Of a stretch of 64,000 nt of DNA, positions 23,771 through 33,473 are shown one piece after another. Below the pieces are notes generated by a model, which saw nothing but the letters and a program-made list of their open reading frames with translations, was not told the DNA's origin and made no database searches. Source of the DNA: Pseudomonas mendocina (lineage in GTDB: Bacteria > Pseudomonadota > Gammaproteobacteria > Pseudomonadales > Pseudomonadaceae); assembly GCF_900636545.1 (NCBI RefSeq), contig NZ_LR134290.1:3410001-3474000 (forward strand). Direction: 5' to 3'. The position numbers and the translations under genes are program-made. How positions within the stretch are numbered: the first letter of the stretch is position 1; each line of letters starts with the position of its first letter.

Positions 23771-24181
23771 GTGACGTCAGCACCGCCGTTTTTTCTGATT
23801 GCCATCGTTATCGCACCGCTGATGTGGGGCTACCTGATTCTCCTGGGTGGATTCACACTCAAGATCTTCGGCAAGAACCCGAAAGCCAGTATCGAGCGCC
23901 CCTACTGGACCATGCTGCAGGCCAGCCTGCTGTCATTTCTGATCTTCCTCCTGGCGTCAGCGCCCATACTCGCTGCCAATATCGCAATCCCCGGCACCAC
24001 TTCGTTTTCCATTCCCTATACCGCCTGCCTGTTCGTCGCAGGGTTCATCGTTTTTATTCAGAAGATAAGCACCGTTACCACTGGCATCCAACAGGCACTT
24101 ATCTGCGCCGGCCTGGCGGGGCTGATCGCGGCGCTGTTCACGAGCAGTCAGTACCTGCTCGACTATGCGCTGCCCGGCTGA
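23771..24181 (+). CDS. Small integral membrane protein
   Basis: 136 residues from GTG 23771 ([28 protein letters not shown]). Four hydrophobic segments follow ([35 protein letters not shown] and [16 protein letters not shown]). The frame is open to 23702, but the extra residues are not hydrophobic and lack a ribosome binding site. No family recognised. Confidence 0.65.
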   Translation: MTSAPPFFLIAIVIAPLMWGYLILLGGFTLKIFGKNPKASIERPYWTMLQASLLSFLIFLLASAPILAANIAIPGTTSFSIPYTACLFVAGFIVFIQKISTVTTGIQQALICAGLAGLIAALFTSSQYLLDYALPG

Positions 24182-24333
24182 GAGCAGCATGCAGGCCGGA
24201 AGCACTTAACCTCAGCCCGCTGCCGACTCGTGGCACGCCTCCTGCCAAACACAAGAGTTTTGCCCGCTGCCCAGGCTTGCGGCAAACTATGCGCCTCCCG
24301 AGCGCCTGTTCGCTCCCGCATGCAAGAGTCCGT

Positions 24334-26817
24334 ATGACCCGCTCCCCTTTCCGCCGCATGGCCTTCAGCGCGCTGCGCCGCCTGCTGTACCTCTGGGTAC
24401 GCTCGGAAACCATCAACCAGTCCGCCTTCACCCTCAAGCTCGACCGCAGCAAGCCGGTGTTCTACGTGCTGCAGCAGCCCTCGGTGAGCGATCTGGCGGT
24501 GGTCGACCGAGAATGCACCAAGGCTGGCCTGCCGCGCCCGGTATTGCCAGTGGCCGTCGGGGAGCATATCGAGCCCGCGGCCTTCTTCTACCTGACGCCG
24601 GAACCGGACTGGTTCGGCCGCCAGGACAAACGCGGCATTTCGCCGACCCTCGATCGCGTGGTCAGCGCCCTCAGCCAGCATGCCGTGGACGACGCACAGA
24701 TCGTGCCGGTCAGCGTGTTCTGGGGCCAATCGCCGGATCGCGAGACAAGCGCCTGGAAGCTGCTGTTCGCCGACAGTTGGGCGGTGACCGGGCGCCTGCG
24801 CCGCCTGGTCAGCATCCTGATTCTCGGGCGCAAGACCCGTGTGCAGTTCTCCACGCCGATTCACCTGCGCGAGCTGGTCGAGCAGGACAAGGGCCAGGAG
24901 CGCACGCTGCGCATGGTGCACCGCATCCTGCGCGTGCACTTCCGTAACCAGAAGGCCGCGGTGATCGGCCCGGACGTGTCGCACCGGCGCAACCTGGTCA
25001 AAGGCCTGGTACACGACCCGATGGTGCGTCAAGCGATTGCCGAGGAAGCCGAACGCGAGAAGATCAGCCTGGAGAAAGCCGAAGCCCAGGCGCTGCGCTA
25101 CGGCAACGAGATCGCCTCGGACTACACCTACACGGTGATCCGCTTCCTCGAACTGGTGCTCTCCTGGTTCTGGAACAAGATCTACGACGGCATCAAGGTG
25201 CACAACGTCGAAGGCGTGCGCGACATCGCCCAGGGCCACGAGGTGATCTACGTGCCCTGCCACCGCAGCCACATCGACTACCTGCTGCTGTCCTACCTGC
25301 TGTTCCGCAACGGCCTGACGCCGCCGCACATAGCCGCCGGCATCAACCTGAATATGCCGGTGATCGGCGGCCTGCTGCGCCGTGGCGGCGCCTTCTTCAT
25401 GCGTCGCACCTTCAAGGGCAACCCCCTGTATACGGCGGTGTTCAACGAATACCTGCACACCCTGTTCAGCAAGGGCTTCCCGGTCGAGTACTTCGTCGAG
25501 GGCGGACGCTCGCGCACCGGGCGCATGCTGCGGCCGAAGACCGGCATGCTGGCCATCACCCTGCGCAGCTTCCTGCGCAGCAATCGCCTGCCCATCGTCT
25601 TCGTGCCGGTGTACATCGGCTACGAGCGCGTGCTGGAAGGCCGCACCTACCTGGGCGAGCTGCGTGGCGCGAGCAAGAAGAAGGAGTCGATCTTCGACCT
25701 GTTCAAGGTGCTCGGTGCACTCAAGCAACGCTTCGGCCAGGTCTCGGTGAACTTCGGTGAGCCGATCAAGCTGGCGGAATTCCTCGACCAGCAGCAGCCG
25801 GATTGGCGCCAGCAGGATCTTGGCCCGCAGTACCGCCCGGCCTGGCTCAATGAAACCACCAATCGCCTCGGCGAGCGCGTGGCGCGTCACCTCAACGAGG
25901 CGGCGTCGATCAACCCGGTCAACCTGGTGGCGCTGGCATTGCTGTCAACCAGCAAGCTGGCCCTGGATGACCGCGCCCTGGCCCGTGTGCTGGACCTGTA
26001 CCTGGCCCTGCTGCGCGCCGTGCCCTACTCGCCGCACACCACATTGCCGGAAGGCGACGGCGCGGCGCTGATCGAGCACGTCAAGAGCATGGACCTGCTG
26101 GCCGAACAGAAGGATGCGCTGGGCAAGATTCTCTATCTGGACGAGCAGAACGCCGTCCTGATGACCTACTACCGCAACAACGTGCTGCATATCTTCGCCC
26201 TGCCGGCGCTGCTGGCGAGCTTCTTCCAGAGCAGCGCACGGATCAGCCGCGAGCAGATCCTGCGCTACGCTGGCGCGCTGTACCCGTATCTACAGTCCGA
26301 GCTGTTCATCCGCTGGGAGCAGAGCGAGCTGGAAGGCGTGATCGACCAGTGGCTGGCGGCCTTCGTCGAACAGGGCCTGCTCAAGGTCGAGGGCGATGTG
26401 TACGTGCGCCCGGCGCCCAGCTCGCGCCAGTTCGTGCTGCTGACCTTGCTGTCGCGCTCGGTGGCGCAGACCCTGCAGCGCTTCTACATGGCCATCGCCC
26501 TGCTGCTCAACGCCGGGCAGAACGCGATCAGCGCCGAGGAGTTGGAAGACCTGTGTACGGTCATGGCTCAGCGCCTGTCGATCCTGCATGGCCTGAACGC
26601 GCCGGAGTTCTTCGACAAGAGCCTGTTCCGCCACTTCATCCAGAGCCTTTTGGATCAGGGCGTGCTGCGCCAGGACGAAGCCGGCAAGCTTAGCCATCAT
26701 CCGCTGCTTAGCGAACTGGCCGAAGGCGCCGCCAAGCGCGTGCTGCCGGCCGAGATTCGCCTGTCGATCCGCCAGGTGGCACTGGATCGCAACGAGGACG
26801 AACCGGCTATTGCGTGA
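24334..26817 (+). CDS. plsB: Glycerol-3-phosphate 1-O-acyltransferase
   Basis: An 827-residue inner-membrane enzyme that makes lysophosphatidate from glycerol-3-phosphate and acyl-ACP/CoA, the first step of phospholipid synthesis. Acyltransferase block I H310-RSHI-D315 is present, block III is [13 protein letters not shown], and block IV is [16 protein letters not shown]. The length matches Pseudomonas PlsB (about 830). ATG 24334 ([20 protein letters not shown]) is chosen; the same frame stays open upstream to 23365 only because of GC bias. Monocistronic. Confidence 0.96.
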   Translation: MTRSPFRRMAFSALRRLLYLWVRSETINQSAFTLKLDRSKPVFYVLQQPSVSDLAVVDRECTKAGLPRPVLPVAVGEHIEPAAFFYLTPEPDWFGRQDKRGISPTLDRVVSALSQHAVDDAQIVPVSVFWGQSPDRETSAWKLLFADSWAVTGRLRRLVSILILGRKTRVQFSTPIHLRELVEQDKGQERTLRMVHRILRVHFRNQKAAVIGPDVSHRRNLVKGLVHDPMVRQAIAEEAEREKISLEKAEAQALRYGNEIASDYTYTVIRFLELVLSWFWNKIYDGIKVHNVEGVRDIAQGHEVIYVPCHRSHIDYLLLSYLLFRNGLTPPHIAAGINLNMPVIGGLLRRGGAFFMRRTFKGNPLYTAVFNEYLHTLFSKGFPVEYFVEGGRSRTGRMLRPKTGMLAITLRSFLRSNRLPIVFVPVYIGYERVLEGRTYLGELRGASKKKESIFDLFKVLGALKQRFGQVSVNFGEPIKLAEFLDQQQPDWRQQDLGPQYRPAWLNETTNRLGERVARHLNEAASINPVNLVALALLSTSKLALDDRALARVLDLYLALLRAVPYSPHTTLPEGDGAALIEHVKSMDLLAEQKDALGKILYLDEQNAVLMTYYRNNVLHIFALPALLASFFQSSARISREQILRYAGALYPYLQSELFIRWEQSELEGVIDQWLAAFVEQGLLKVEGDVYVRPAPSSRQFVLLTLLSRSVAQTLQRFYMAIALLLNAGQNAISAEELEDLCTVMAQRLSILHGLNAPEFFDKSLFRHFIQSLLDQGVLRQDEAGKLSHHPLLSELAEGAAKRVLPAEIRLSIRQVALDRNEDEPAIA

Positions 26818-26820
26818 CGC

Positions 26821-26862
26821 GGGTGGGCTTTAGCCCCCAGCGTGGTGGGCTGAAGCCCACCC
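26821..26862. repeat. REP-like inverted repeat downstream of plsB
   Basis: GGGTGGGCTT and its complement AAGCCCACCC enclose a further GGGCT/AGCCC pair. It starts 4 bases after the plsB stop and probably serves as its 3' hairpin. No gene is visible from 26818 to 27059. Confidence 0.6.
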
Positions 26863-27059
26863 TACGCCCACCCGAGGCTCACAAAAACGGGCATCGGGAG
26901 CATACGCGGGAGCCGGCCAGAGCAAGCCGCTCGTAACCGCTCACCCCGGTGGATGTCGCTTTTTGCATCCTCCCTGGCGAAGGCTCGATACCAGCAGACG
27001 AACCTGTCACGGTTTTGGCAGTCAGTCGGTAAGCCACACACAGGCAAGAGGCCCCGGCC

Positions 27060-27773
27060 ATGATCGACTCTCTGATGCTCAGCGCAGCACGCATCACCAC
27101 GCTGGCGGCAGGTCAAACGCTGACCAACGCCAGCGGTTTCTTCTTCAGCCGGGATCAAAAATTGTTCCTGGTTACCAGTCGCCATGTGGTACTCGACGAA
27201 CCCAGCAGCCATCACCCCGACGCCTTGCAGATCGAGCTGCACACCGACGCCAGGAACCTGGCCAGTACGGCGGATTTCACCATTCCCCTCTACCACGGTG
27301 ACGAGCGCCTGTGGCGCCAGGGCATCGATGGTGCCGGCGAGATCGACGTGGCAGTGATCGAGCTGGATCGTTCTGCGCTACCGCCGGGCAGCGTTTACCA
27401 GGCCTTCAGCGAGCAGCACCTGCTGCAGGCCGACGAGCATGTCGAAATCGGTTCGACCCTGCTGGTGGTGGGCTTCCCGCTGGGTTTTCAGGACAACCTG
27501 CACCGCATGCCGGTCGCTCGTCATGCCGGCCTGGCCTCTTCCTTCGGCCTGCGTTTCCAGGGGCTCGGCTACTTCCTCACAGACGGCCGCACCCACCGCG
27601 GCATCAGCGGCGCGCCGGTGGTCAAGCGCGCCAGCGTCGACGGCGAGCTGCCCTGGCACCTGCTCGGCATCCACTCCACCCGCCTGCTCGGCGACCGCGA
27701 CGAGGATCAGGACGAAGCGCTAGGTCTGAACTGCACCTGGTATGCCGATATTCTGATGACGCTGACGGAGTGA
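27060..27773 (+). CDS. Cytosolic trypsin-like serine protease
   Basis: A 237-residue protein with a chymotrypsin-fold catalytic triad: H42 (TSRHVV), D96 (EIDVAVIE) and S183 (RGISGAPV). There is no signal peptide or PDZ domain, so it is not a DegP/HtrA protein. GAGGCC is upstream of ATG 27060. Stand-alone proteases of this type are sometimes linked with defence or effector modules, but nothing here supports that. Confidence 0.82.
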   Translation: MIDSLMLSAARITTLAAGQTLTNASGFFFSRDQKLFLVTSRHVVLDEPSSHHPDALQIELHTDARNLASTADFTIPLYHGDERLWRQGIDGAGEIDVAVIELDRSALPPGSVYQAFSEQHLLQADEHVEIGSTLLVVGFPLGFQDNLHRMPVARHAGLASSFGLRFQGLGYFLTDGRTHRGISGAPVVKRASVDGELPWHLLGIHSTRLLGDRDEDQDEALGLNCTWYADILMTLTE

Positions 27774-27823
27774 TCAGCCTGCCCATGACCCGGACATAAA
27801 CCGAGCAATCACCCTCTACCCAG

Positions 27824-27883
27824 TCGCGGCTAAAGCCCCTCCCACAGGCACGGCGGGATCTGTGGGAGGGGCTTTAGCCGCGA
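27824..27883. repeat. Perfect 23-bp inverted repeat (Pseudomonas REP-type)
   Basis: Arms 27824-27846 and 27861-27883 are exact complements around a 14-base loop; the core is GGCTAAAGCCCCTCCCACA. Related to the element at 7946-7992. It lies between the convergent protease gene and mqo, just before the mqo terminator. Confidence 0.85.
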
Positions 27884-27962
27884 TAGCTTTTCTGACGCTC
27901 GAACGGTCCCCGGATTGCATCCGGGCTACTCGCCACGAAATACGAACGGCCGCCCAAGAAAA

Positions 27963-27993
27963 AACCCGCCGTGCGCATCACGCAGGGCGGGTT
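27963..27993 (-). terminator. Terminator of mqo
   Basis: Stem AACCCGCC paired with its complement; on the minus strand the hairpin is followed by a T-run (TTTTTTC). It lies 20 bases past the mqo stop. Confidence 0.8.
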
Positions 27994-28013
27994 CCTTCAC
28001 AGCGTTCTAAGCC

Positions 28014-29621
28014 TTACAGCGTCACGGGCTTCGGCTCGGGCTCGACGACCATTTCCACGTCCGGGGCCACTTCGATGTGCTGCAACTCGAGACGCTCGCT
28101 ACTCCACTGACGAATGCGGTTGGTCAGCGCCAGGTCATCGTTCAGCTTCTGCCCGTAGGACGGGATTATGTCCTTCAGGCGCGCCTGCCACTCAGGGGTT
28201 GCGACCTTTTCGGCGAAAGCCTTCTCGATCAGTTGCAGCATGATCGGTGCAGCGGTCGAGGCGCCCGGTGAGGCCCCCAGCAGCGCACTGAGGCTACCAT
28301 CGGCGGAAGTCACCACCTCGGTACCGAACTGCAGCACACCGCCCTTCTCGGCATCCTTCTTGATGATCTGCACGCGTTGGCCGGCGGTGAGCAGCTCCCA
28401 GTCGGCGTCCTGTGCGTCCGGGAAGTACTCGCGCAGCGACGCCATGCGGTCTTCCTGGCTGAGCATCAGCTGGCCCATCAGGTAGGTGCTCAACGACCAG
28501 TTGTCCATGCCGGCGTTGACCATAGGCAGGAAGTTGTCGGTAGTCATGCTGCTGAACATGTCGAGCAGCGAGCCGTTCTTGAGGAACTTGGTGGAGAAGG
28601 TGGCGAACGGGCCGAACAGCAGCACGTTCTCGCCGTCGATCACGCGGGTGTCCAGGTGCGGCACGGACATGGGCGGCGAACCGACCGAAGCCTTGCCGTA
28701 GACCTTGGCCAGGTGCTGGCTGACGATGTCCGGGTTACGCGTCATCAGGAACTGGCCGCCGACCGGGAAGCCGGCGTAGCCCTTGGCTTCTTCGATGCCG
28801 GACTTCTGCAGCAGCTTGAGCGCGCCACCACCGGCACCGATGAACACGAAGCGTGCATTGATGCTCTGCTCGGCGCCGCCCTTGGCCAGGTCGGCCACGG
28901 TCACGCGCCAGGTGCCATCATCGTTGCGCTGCAGGTCGCGGACTTCGTGCTCCAGGTGCAGGCTGGCCTGCTCCTTGCCGATCAGCGAGTCGATCAACTG
29001 ACGGGTGATTTCACCGAAGTTGACGTCGGTGCCGATGGCCATGCGGGTCGCGGCAACCTTCTGTTGCGGATCACGACCTTGCATGATCAGCGGTACCCAC
29101 TGAGCGATCTGCGCGTGGTCCTCGGTGAACTCCATGCCACGGAACAGGTTGCTGTGCTGCAGGGCGGCGTGGCGCTTGCGCAGGTACTCGACGTTGTCGT
29201 CGCCCCAGACAAAGCTCATGTGCGGGGTGATGTTGATGAAGCTCTTGGGCTTGCTCAGCACCTCGCGCTCGACCTGGGTGGCCCAGAACTGCTTGGAGAT
29301 CTCGAACGACTCATTGATGGCGATAGCCTTGCTGATATCGATGCCACCGTCGGCGGTTTCCGGGGTGTAGTTCAGCTCGCAGAACGCCGAGTGGCCGGTG
29401 CCGGCATTGTTCCAGCCGTTGGAGCTCTCGCCGGCGACGCGGTCGAGGCGCTCGTAGATTTCGATGCTCCAGTCCGGCTGCAGCTCGTTGAGGTAGGTGC
29501 CGAGGGTAGCGCTCATCACGCCAGCGCCGATCAGCAGCACGTCGACGGTTTTCTCGGGCTCACGGGTTTTGGAGCAACCGATCACGCTGAGACAAAGCAG
29601 CGTCAGCAGGATTTTTTTCAT
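28014..29621 (-). CDS. mqo: Malate:quinone oxidoreductase
   Basis: A 535-residue FAD enzyme that oxidises malate to oxaloacetate and passes electrons to ubiquinone. The FAD motif is [21 protein letters not shown] near residue 27-47, followed by the MQO-typical [21 protein letters not shown]. The N-terminus ([18 protein letters not shown]) has a lipobox-like Cys16, as in other Pseudomonas MQOs, suggesting a membrane-tethered form. Start 29621; the frame upstream to 29696 is leader. Monocistronic with its own terminator. Confidence 0.94.
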   Translation of the reverse strand: MKKILLTLLCLSVIGCSKTREPEKTVDVLLIGAGVMSATLGTYLNELQPDWSIEIYERLDRVAGESSNGWNNAGTGHSAFCELNYTPETADGGIDISKAIAINESFEISKQFWATQVEREVLSKPKSFINITPHMSFVWGDDNVEYLRKRHAALQHSNLFRGMEFTEDHAQIAQWVPLIMQGRDPQQKVAATRMAIGTDVNFGEITRQLIDSLIGKEQASLHLEHEVRDLQRNDDGTWRVTVADLAKGGAEQSINARFVFIGAGGGALKLLQKSGIEEAKGYAGFPVGGQFLMTRNPDIVSQHLAKVYGKASVGSPPMSVPHLDTRVIDGENVLLFGPFATFSTKFLKNGSLLDMFSSMTTDNFLPMVNAGMDNWSLSTYLMGQLMLSQEDRMASLREYFPDAQDADWELLTAGQRVQIIKKDAEKGGVLQFGTEVVTSADGSLSALLGASPGASTAAPIMLQLIEKAFAEKVATPEWQARLKDIIPSYGQKLNDDLALTNRIRQWSSERLELQHIEVAPDVEMVVEPEPKPVTL

Positions 29622-29916
29622 GTGACAGTCCAGTTCGTCGCACGACGACAAGGGCCGTGCAGGCAAGGTTTCGGGCAGCGGCCGTTTGGGCCGCATATGG
29701 GCGATAGCCGCAGATCTGCGGCACGGCGAAAGGAAGGGGGTTCCAGGCCTCTTGGCGGGCGTATTCCGTTCGCGTCGCGGGCAAGAGCAATATGCATGCC
29801 GCTGAAAGGTTTCAGCAGCATTTACTGGCTTGCACGGCGCTCAGCGCACGCCGCGGTGGCGAGATGTCGCCACCGCGCGGCGTCAGGGGGCGTTCAGATG
29901 GCGGGATTCCGCACGC

Positions 29917-30600
29917 TCAGGCCAACAGCAGCGGCAGCAGCAAGGCAGTGCCGATGCCCAGCAGGCTCATCGCCAGGGCGGCGAAGGCCCCACACTCCTC
30001 GCCCTCCTGCAGAGCATGCGCAGTGCCGATGGCGTGGGCGTTGATGCCATAGCTCAGACCACGCGCCGCCGGGTGGTCGACGCCGGCCCAGCGCAGCAGC
30101 AGCGGTCCCATGGCTGTGCCAATCACACCGGTGAGCATCACCATCACCGCCGCCAGCGAGGCCACGCCGCCAATCTGCTCGGCCACCGGCATGGCAATCG
30201 GCATGGTCACGAACTTCGGCGCCAGGCTCATCACCACGCTCCAATCGGCGCCCAGTGCCCAACCGATGACCAGGGTCAGCGCCACCGACAATACGCCGCC
30301 GGCGGTCAGGGTGATCAGCACCGGCCAGAACAACTGGCGGATGCGCTTGATGTTGTGTTGCAGCGGGACCGCCAGGGCTACGGTGGCCGGCCCCAGCAGC
30401 CAGGCAACGGACTCGGCGCCGGCACGGTAGGTGGCGTAATCGACCCCGCACAGCAGCAGGGTGGTGACGATCAGCGTCACCGACACCAGAACCGGCTGCA
30501 GCACCAGCCAACCGCTGCGGCGATAGAGCCAGGCGGCAATCAGAAAGGCGGCCAGCGTCAGGGCGATGGCGAACAGCGGGTGGTGAGTGAACTGCGTCAT
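29917..30600 (-). CDS. lrgB: LrgB/CidB-family membrane protein
   Basis: A 227-residue polytopic protein with conserved LrgB motifs (PATVALAVPLQHNIKRI, SLAPKFVTMPIAMPVAEQIGG, RGLSYGINAHAIGTAHAL). It pairs with the LrgA-like protein in holin/antiholin or metabolite-export roles. The lrgA stop TGA overlaps the ATG (TGATG), and a GTG at 30603 is an alternative start. It is the last gene of a four-gene coupled operon headed by a sulfite/nitrite reductase. A 16-bp perfect palindrome (29707-29722) lies downstream. Confidence 0.9.
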   Translation of the reverse strand: MTQFTHHPLFAIALTLAAFLIAAWLYRRSGWLVLQPVLVSVTLIVTTLLLCGVDYATYRAGAESVAWLLGPATVALAVPLQHNIKRIRQLFWPVLITLTAGGVLSVALTLVIGWALGADWSVVMSLAPKFVTMPIAMPVAEQIGGVASLAAVMVMLTGVIGTAMGPLLLRWAGVDHPAARGLSYGINAHAIGTAHALQEGEECGAFAALAMSLLGIGTALLLPLLLA

Positions 30601-30950
30601 CACTTGCGCTCCTGGCGGCGGATCAGTGCCTGCAGCAGCCAGCCGCAGAAGGGTACGGTCACCAGCAACGACAGCACCAGCGCCGCGACAATCACCGGCA
30701 ACTCGCCGAGCAGCAGATCACTGCTGGTCATGATTCCCGAGGCCGGTACGGCCAGCAGCAGCGGCAGATACGGCAGCAGACCACCGGCGGCCTGCTGCAG
30801 CGGCTCCGGCACGGCGCCGCGCCACATCAGCCAGAGCGAAAGCAATAACAGGCCGATGATCGAAGCCGGCAACATCGGCAACAACCAATGGTTGAGGGCC
30901 ACGCCGAGCAACTGCAGCAATACCAGCCAGAACAGGCCACGCACCATCAT
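30600..30950 (-). CDS. lrgA: LrgA/CidA-family membrane protein
   Basis: A 116-residue protein with four transmembrane segments and the family pattern PASIIGLLLLSLWLMWRG plus LPLLLAVPASGIM. A holin-like partner of LrgB. Its ATG (30950) overlaps the stop of the DUF934 gene by 4 bases, so it is translationally tied to the upstream reductase genes, an uncommon location. Confidence 0.9.
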   Translation of the reverse strand: MMVRGLFWLVLLQLLGVALNHWLLPMLPASIIGLLLLSLWLMWRGAVPEPLQQAAGGLLPYLPLLLAVPASGIMTSSDLLLGELPVIVAALVLSLLVTVPFCGWLLQALIRRQERK

Positions 30951-31468
30951 GATCTCGATTCCTCCTTATGGCGTCCCCGGCGAAACAGCGGACGCGGCTC
31001 GATAACCGAACGACCATACAACACACTGAGCCCTTCCAGGCCCTTGATTGCATCTTCCAGCGATTTGTCAGCGCGCACGGCGAAGGCATCGAAGCCGCAT
31101 TGGCGCATGTGCGCCAGTTGGTCGCGCAGTACATCGCCTACGGCGCGCAACTCGCCACGCCAACCCAGGCGGGTGCGTAGCAGGTAGGCCTGGCTGTAGC
31201 CGCGGCCATCTCGGAAGCTGGGAAAGTCGATGGCGATCAGAGGCAGACTGGAAAGAAATGGCTGCAGCGCCTCCGGCTCGTCGTCGACCTGCAGCAACAG
31301 GCCGTCAGCGCTCATCGCCCTGCCCTCCAGCACCTCCCCGGGCTGCCGCTCACGCCAGGCTGCCAGCGGCAGGATCAGCCGCTCGCCTTGGTCGGCTGCA
31401 TGCAACTGCCAGGGATCGTCGCTGACGATGCGGGCCTGGCCCTCGATCAGACGGATCAGATTGTTCAT
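30947..31468 (-). CDS. DUF934 protein, partner of siroheme reductase (PA4129-like)
   Basis: A 173-residue soluble protein; the C-terminal half carries the DUF934 signature (IDFPSFRDGRGYSQAYLLRTRLGWRGELRAVGDVLRDQL...). Family members sit directly after CysI/NirA-type reductases and are thought to assist them. It overlaps the reductase stop and the lrgA start by 4 bases each. Function in detail unknown. Confidence 0.88.
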   Translation of the reverse strand: MNNLIRLIEGQARIVSDDPWQLHAADQGERLILPLAAWRERQPGEVLEGRAMSADGLLLQVDDEPEALQPFLSSLPLIAIDFPSFRDGRGYSQAYLLRTRLGWRGELRAVGDVLRDQLAHMRQCGFDAFAVRADKSLEDAIKGLEGLSVLYGRSVIEPRPLFRRGRHKEESRS

Positions 31469-33132
31469 GCCACCTCCTCGCGGCTGTAGACGCGCGCCTT
31501 GAAAGGCTCCAGGCCGATGCGCTGGAAGGTGTCGAGAAAGCCCTCACCCTCCTCGCGATGGTCGACATAGGTATGCACGATGCTCTCGATCACCTCGGGC
31601 ACCTGTTCGGCAGCGAACGACGGGCCGATCACCTTGCCCAGCGCCGCCTGTTGGCCCTGGCTGCCACCGAGGGTGAGCTGGTACCACTCGCTGCCGTTCT
31701 TGTCGACGCCGAGGATGCCGATGTTGCCGATGTGGTGATGGCCGCAGGCGTTCATGCAGCCCGAGATGTTCAGGCTCAGCTCGCCCAGGTCATGCAGGTA
31801 GTCGAGGTCATCGAAACGCTGCTGGATGGCCTGAGCGATGGGGATCGACTTGGCGTTGGCCAGGGCGCAGAAGTCGCCACCCGGGCAGGCGATGATATCG
31901 GTCAGCAGCCCGGCGTTGGCGGTGCCCAGCCCCGCAGCTTGGGCCTCCCGCCATAGCGCGTAGAGGTCGGCCTTGCGAACATCGGGCAGCACCAGATTCT
32001 GTTCGTGAGCGACGCGAATCTCGCCGAAACCGTAGCGCTCGCTCCAGTCGGCCAGCGCCTCCATCTGCTCGGCCGTGACGTCACCGGGCGGCGCGCTGAT
32101 GCCCGGCTTGGTCGACAACACCACGCTGACATAGCCCGCTACCTGATGCGCCATGACGTTGCGCGAGACCCAACGAGCGAAGGCATGATCCCTCGTCAGC
32201 TGGGTGCCGAAATCGAGATCCAGGCCGTCCTGCGCGGTGTAGGCCGGCTTATGGAAAGACGCGGCGACGCGCTGATACTCGTCCTCGGTGAGGCGTGCCG
32301 GGCCGTCCTTGATCGGTTGCCACTCGCGCTCCACCTCGGCAGCGAAGGCCTCGATGCCCAGCGCCTTGACCAGGATCTTGATGCGCGCCTTGTACTTGTT
32401 GTCGCGTCGGCCGTGGCGGTTGTACACGCGCAGGATGGCCTCGACGTAGGACAGACAGTCCTGCCAGTGCAGGCCTTCACGCAGGGTCTGGGCGATGATC
32501 GGCGTGCGTCCCAGACCACCGCCGACCAGCACACGCAGGCGCAGCTCGCCGGCCTCGTCGCGATACAGCTGCAGGCCGATATCATGCACCTGGATCGCCG
32601 CGCGATCCTGCTCGGCGGCGCACAGGGCGATCTTGAACTTGCGCGGCAGAAAGAGGAATTCCGGGTTGACCGTCGACCACTGGCGCAGGATCTCGGCCAG
32701 TGGGCGTGGGTCGAGGTACTCGTCGGCAGCGACGCCGGCGAAAGCTTCGGTGGTGATGTTGCGCACGCAGTTGCCGGAGGTCTGGATGGCATGCATGTCG
32801 TGCTCGGCCAGCCAGTCGAGAATGTCCGGCACACGCTCCAGTTCAACCCAGTTGAACTGGATGTTCTGCCGCGTGGTGAAGTGGCCGTAACCGCGGTCGT
32901 ACTCACGGGCGATATGCGCCAGCGCGCGCATCTGCTTGGCCGACAGGGTGCCGTAGGGGATCGCCACACGCAGCATGTAGGCATGCTTTTGCAGGTACAG
33001 GCCGTTCTGCAGGCGCAGCGGCAGGAACTCTTCCTCGCTCAGCTCGTCGGCCAGGCGCCGCTGTACCTGGTCGCGAAACTGGGCAACGCGCTCGCGCACC
33101 AGCGCGCGGTCATAATCGTCGTATTGGTACAT
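31465..33132 (-). CDS. Siroheme-[4Fe-4S] sulfite/nitrite reductase (PA4130-like)
   Basis: A 555-residue CysI/NirA-family enzyme reducing sulfite or nitrite by six electrons. Cluster ligands are C416 and C422 (CPGGDFC) and C459 and C463 (CMNAC). The ATG at 33132 has AGGAGG nine bases upstream. The proximity of ccoG and a MocR gene identifies it as the counterpart of PA4130, which belongs to a cyanide-induced set, rather than the housekeeping CysI. It heads the operon reductase-DUF934-lrgA-lrgB. The promoter module is at 33188-33226. Confidence 0.93.
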   Translation of the reverse strand: MYQYDDYDRALVRERVAQFRDQVQRRLADELSEEEFLPLRLQNGLYLQKHAYMLRVAIPYGTLSAKQMRALAHIAREYDRGYGHFTTRQNIQFNWVELERVPDILDWLAEHDMHAIQTSGNCVRNITTEAFAGVAADEYLDPRPLAEILRQWSTVNPEFLFLPRKFKIALCAAEQDRAAIQVHDIGLQLYRDEAGELRLRVLVGGGLGRTPIIAQTLREGLHWQDCLSYVEAILRVYNRHGRRDNKYKARIKILVKALGIEAFAAEVEREWQPIKDGPARLTEDEYQRVAASFHKPAYTAQDGLDLDFGTQLTRDHAFARWVSRNVMAHQVAGYVSVVLSTKPGISAPPGDVTAEQMEALADWSERYGFGEIRVAHEQNLVLPDVRKADLYALWREAQAAGLGTANAGLLTDIIACPGGDFCALANAKSIPIAQAIQQRFDDLDYLHDLGELSLNISGCMNACGHHHIGNIGILGVDKNGSEWYQLTLGGSQGQQAALGKVIGPSFAAEQVPEVIESIVHTYVDHREEGEGFLDTFQRIGLEPFKARVYSREEVA

Positions 33133-33187
33133 GCAGGCATGCCTCCTGATCACGGGGCGTCGACTATGCCTGCCAGACGTGCACTGA

Positions 33188-33226
33188 AAACAGCGCCAGA
33201 AAAGCCTTAAAAAAGCGGATCAGATG
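33188..33226 (-). promoter_or_regulatory. Shared bipartite promoter motif, copy 1 (reductase operon)
   Basis: On the minus strand: CATCTGAT (33226-33219), 19 bases, then CTGGCGCTGTTT (33199-33188), 55 bases before the reductase ATG. The same layout occurs at 33374-33412 and 47493-47531. Confidence 0.75.
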
Positions 33227-33373
33227 GGTACGGCAGCGACCACCACAGCCCGCTGATTGGCGCGGCGCGATGTCGCAGGGCGATCGCTGTCTCTCCAGCC
33301 ACCAAAGTTCCAGACGCCAGAAATGGCGCGGGCTGGCGACCTGCCTGGTACTTTTCCCTGTGTTCGCCGCCAG

Positions 33374-33412
33374 CATCTGATCCGCTTTTTTATCGAAAAC
33401 CTGAGTCTGTTT
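33374..33412 (+). promoter_or_regulatory. Shared bipartite promoter motif, copy 2 (ccoG)
   Basis: CATCTGAT (33374-33381), 19 bases, CTGAGTCTGTTT (33401-33412), 61 bases before the ccoG ATG. Together with copy 1 it creates a 19-bp perfect inverted repeat (33208-33226 and 33374-33392) in the 341-base divergent intergenic region. No gene lies between. Confidence 0.75.
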
Positions 33413-33420
33413 CACGATCA

Positions 33421-33470
33421 GTTGCCCTCGGATCATGGCGCCAGCCTGATAAACGCCTGATGAGGGCAAC
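33421..33470 (+). promoter_or_regulatory. Inverted repeat overlapping the ccoG ribosome binding site
   Basis: GTTGCCCTC (33421-33429) is complementary to GAGGGCAAC (33462-33470). The right arm holds the only Shine-Dalgarno candidate (GAGGG) before the ATG at 33474, so pairing would mask ribosome access. A control role is inferred. Confidence 0.5.
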
Positions 33471-33473
33471 TAA

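Noticed and set aside
23365..24333. Long open frame upstream of and continuous with plsB (1150 residues in total)
   Set aside because: The extension overlaps the EamA and small membrane genes in another frame and has no PlsB homology; GC bias keeps the frame open.
24163..25890. Long antisense ORF over plsB (575 residues)
   Set aside because: His/Gln/Val-rich shadow frame typical of high-GC antisense; the plus strand encodes conserved PlsB.
28377..30044. Antisense ORF over mqo (555 residues)
   Set aside because: Same shadow-frame composition; overlaps the well-supported mqo gene.
33208..33392. Possible MITE bounded by 19-bp inverted repeats
   Set aside because: The repeats are better explained as two divergent copies of the shared promoter motif, since a third copy with identical spacing lies before ccoN without a partner.
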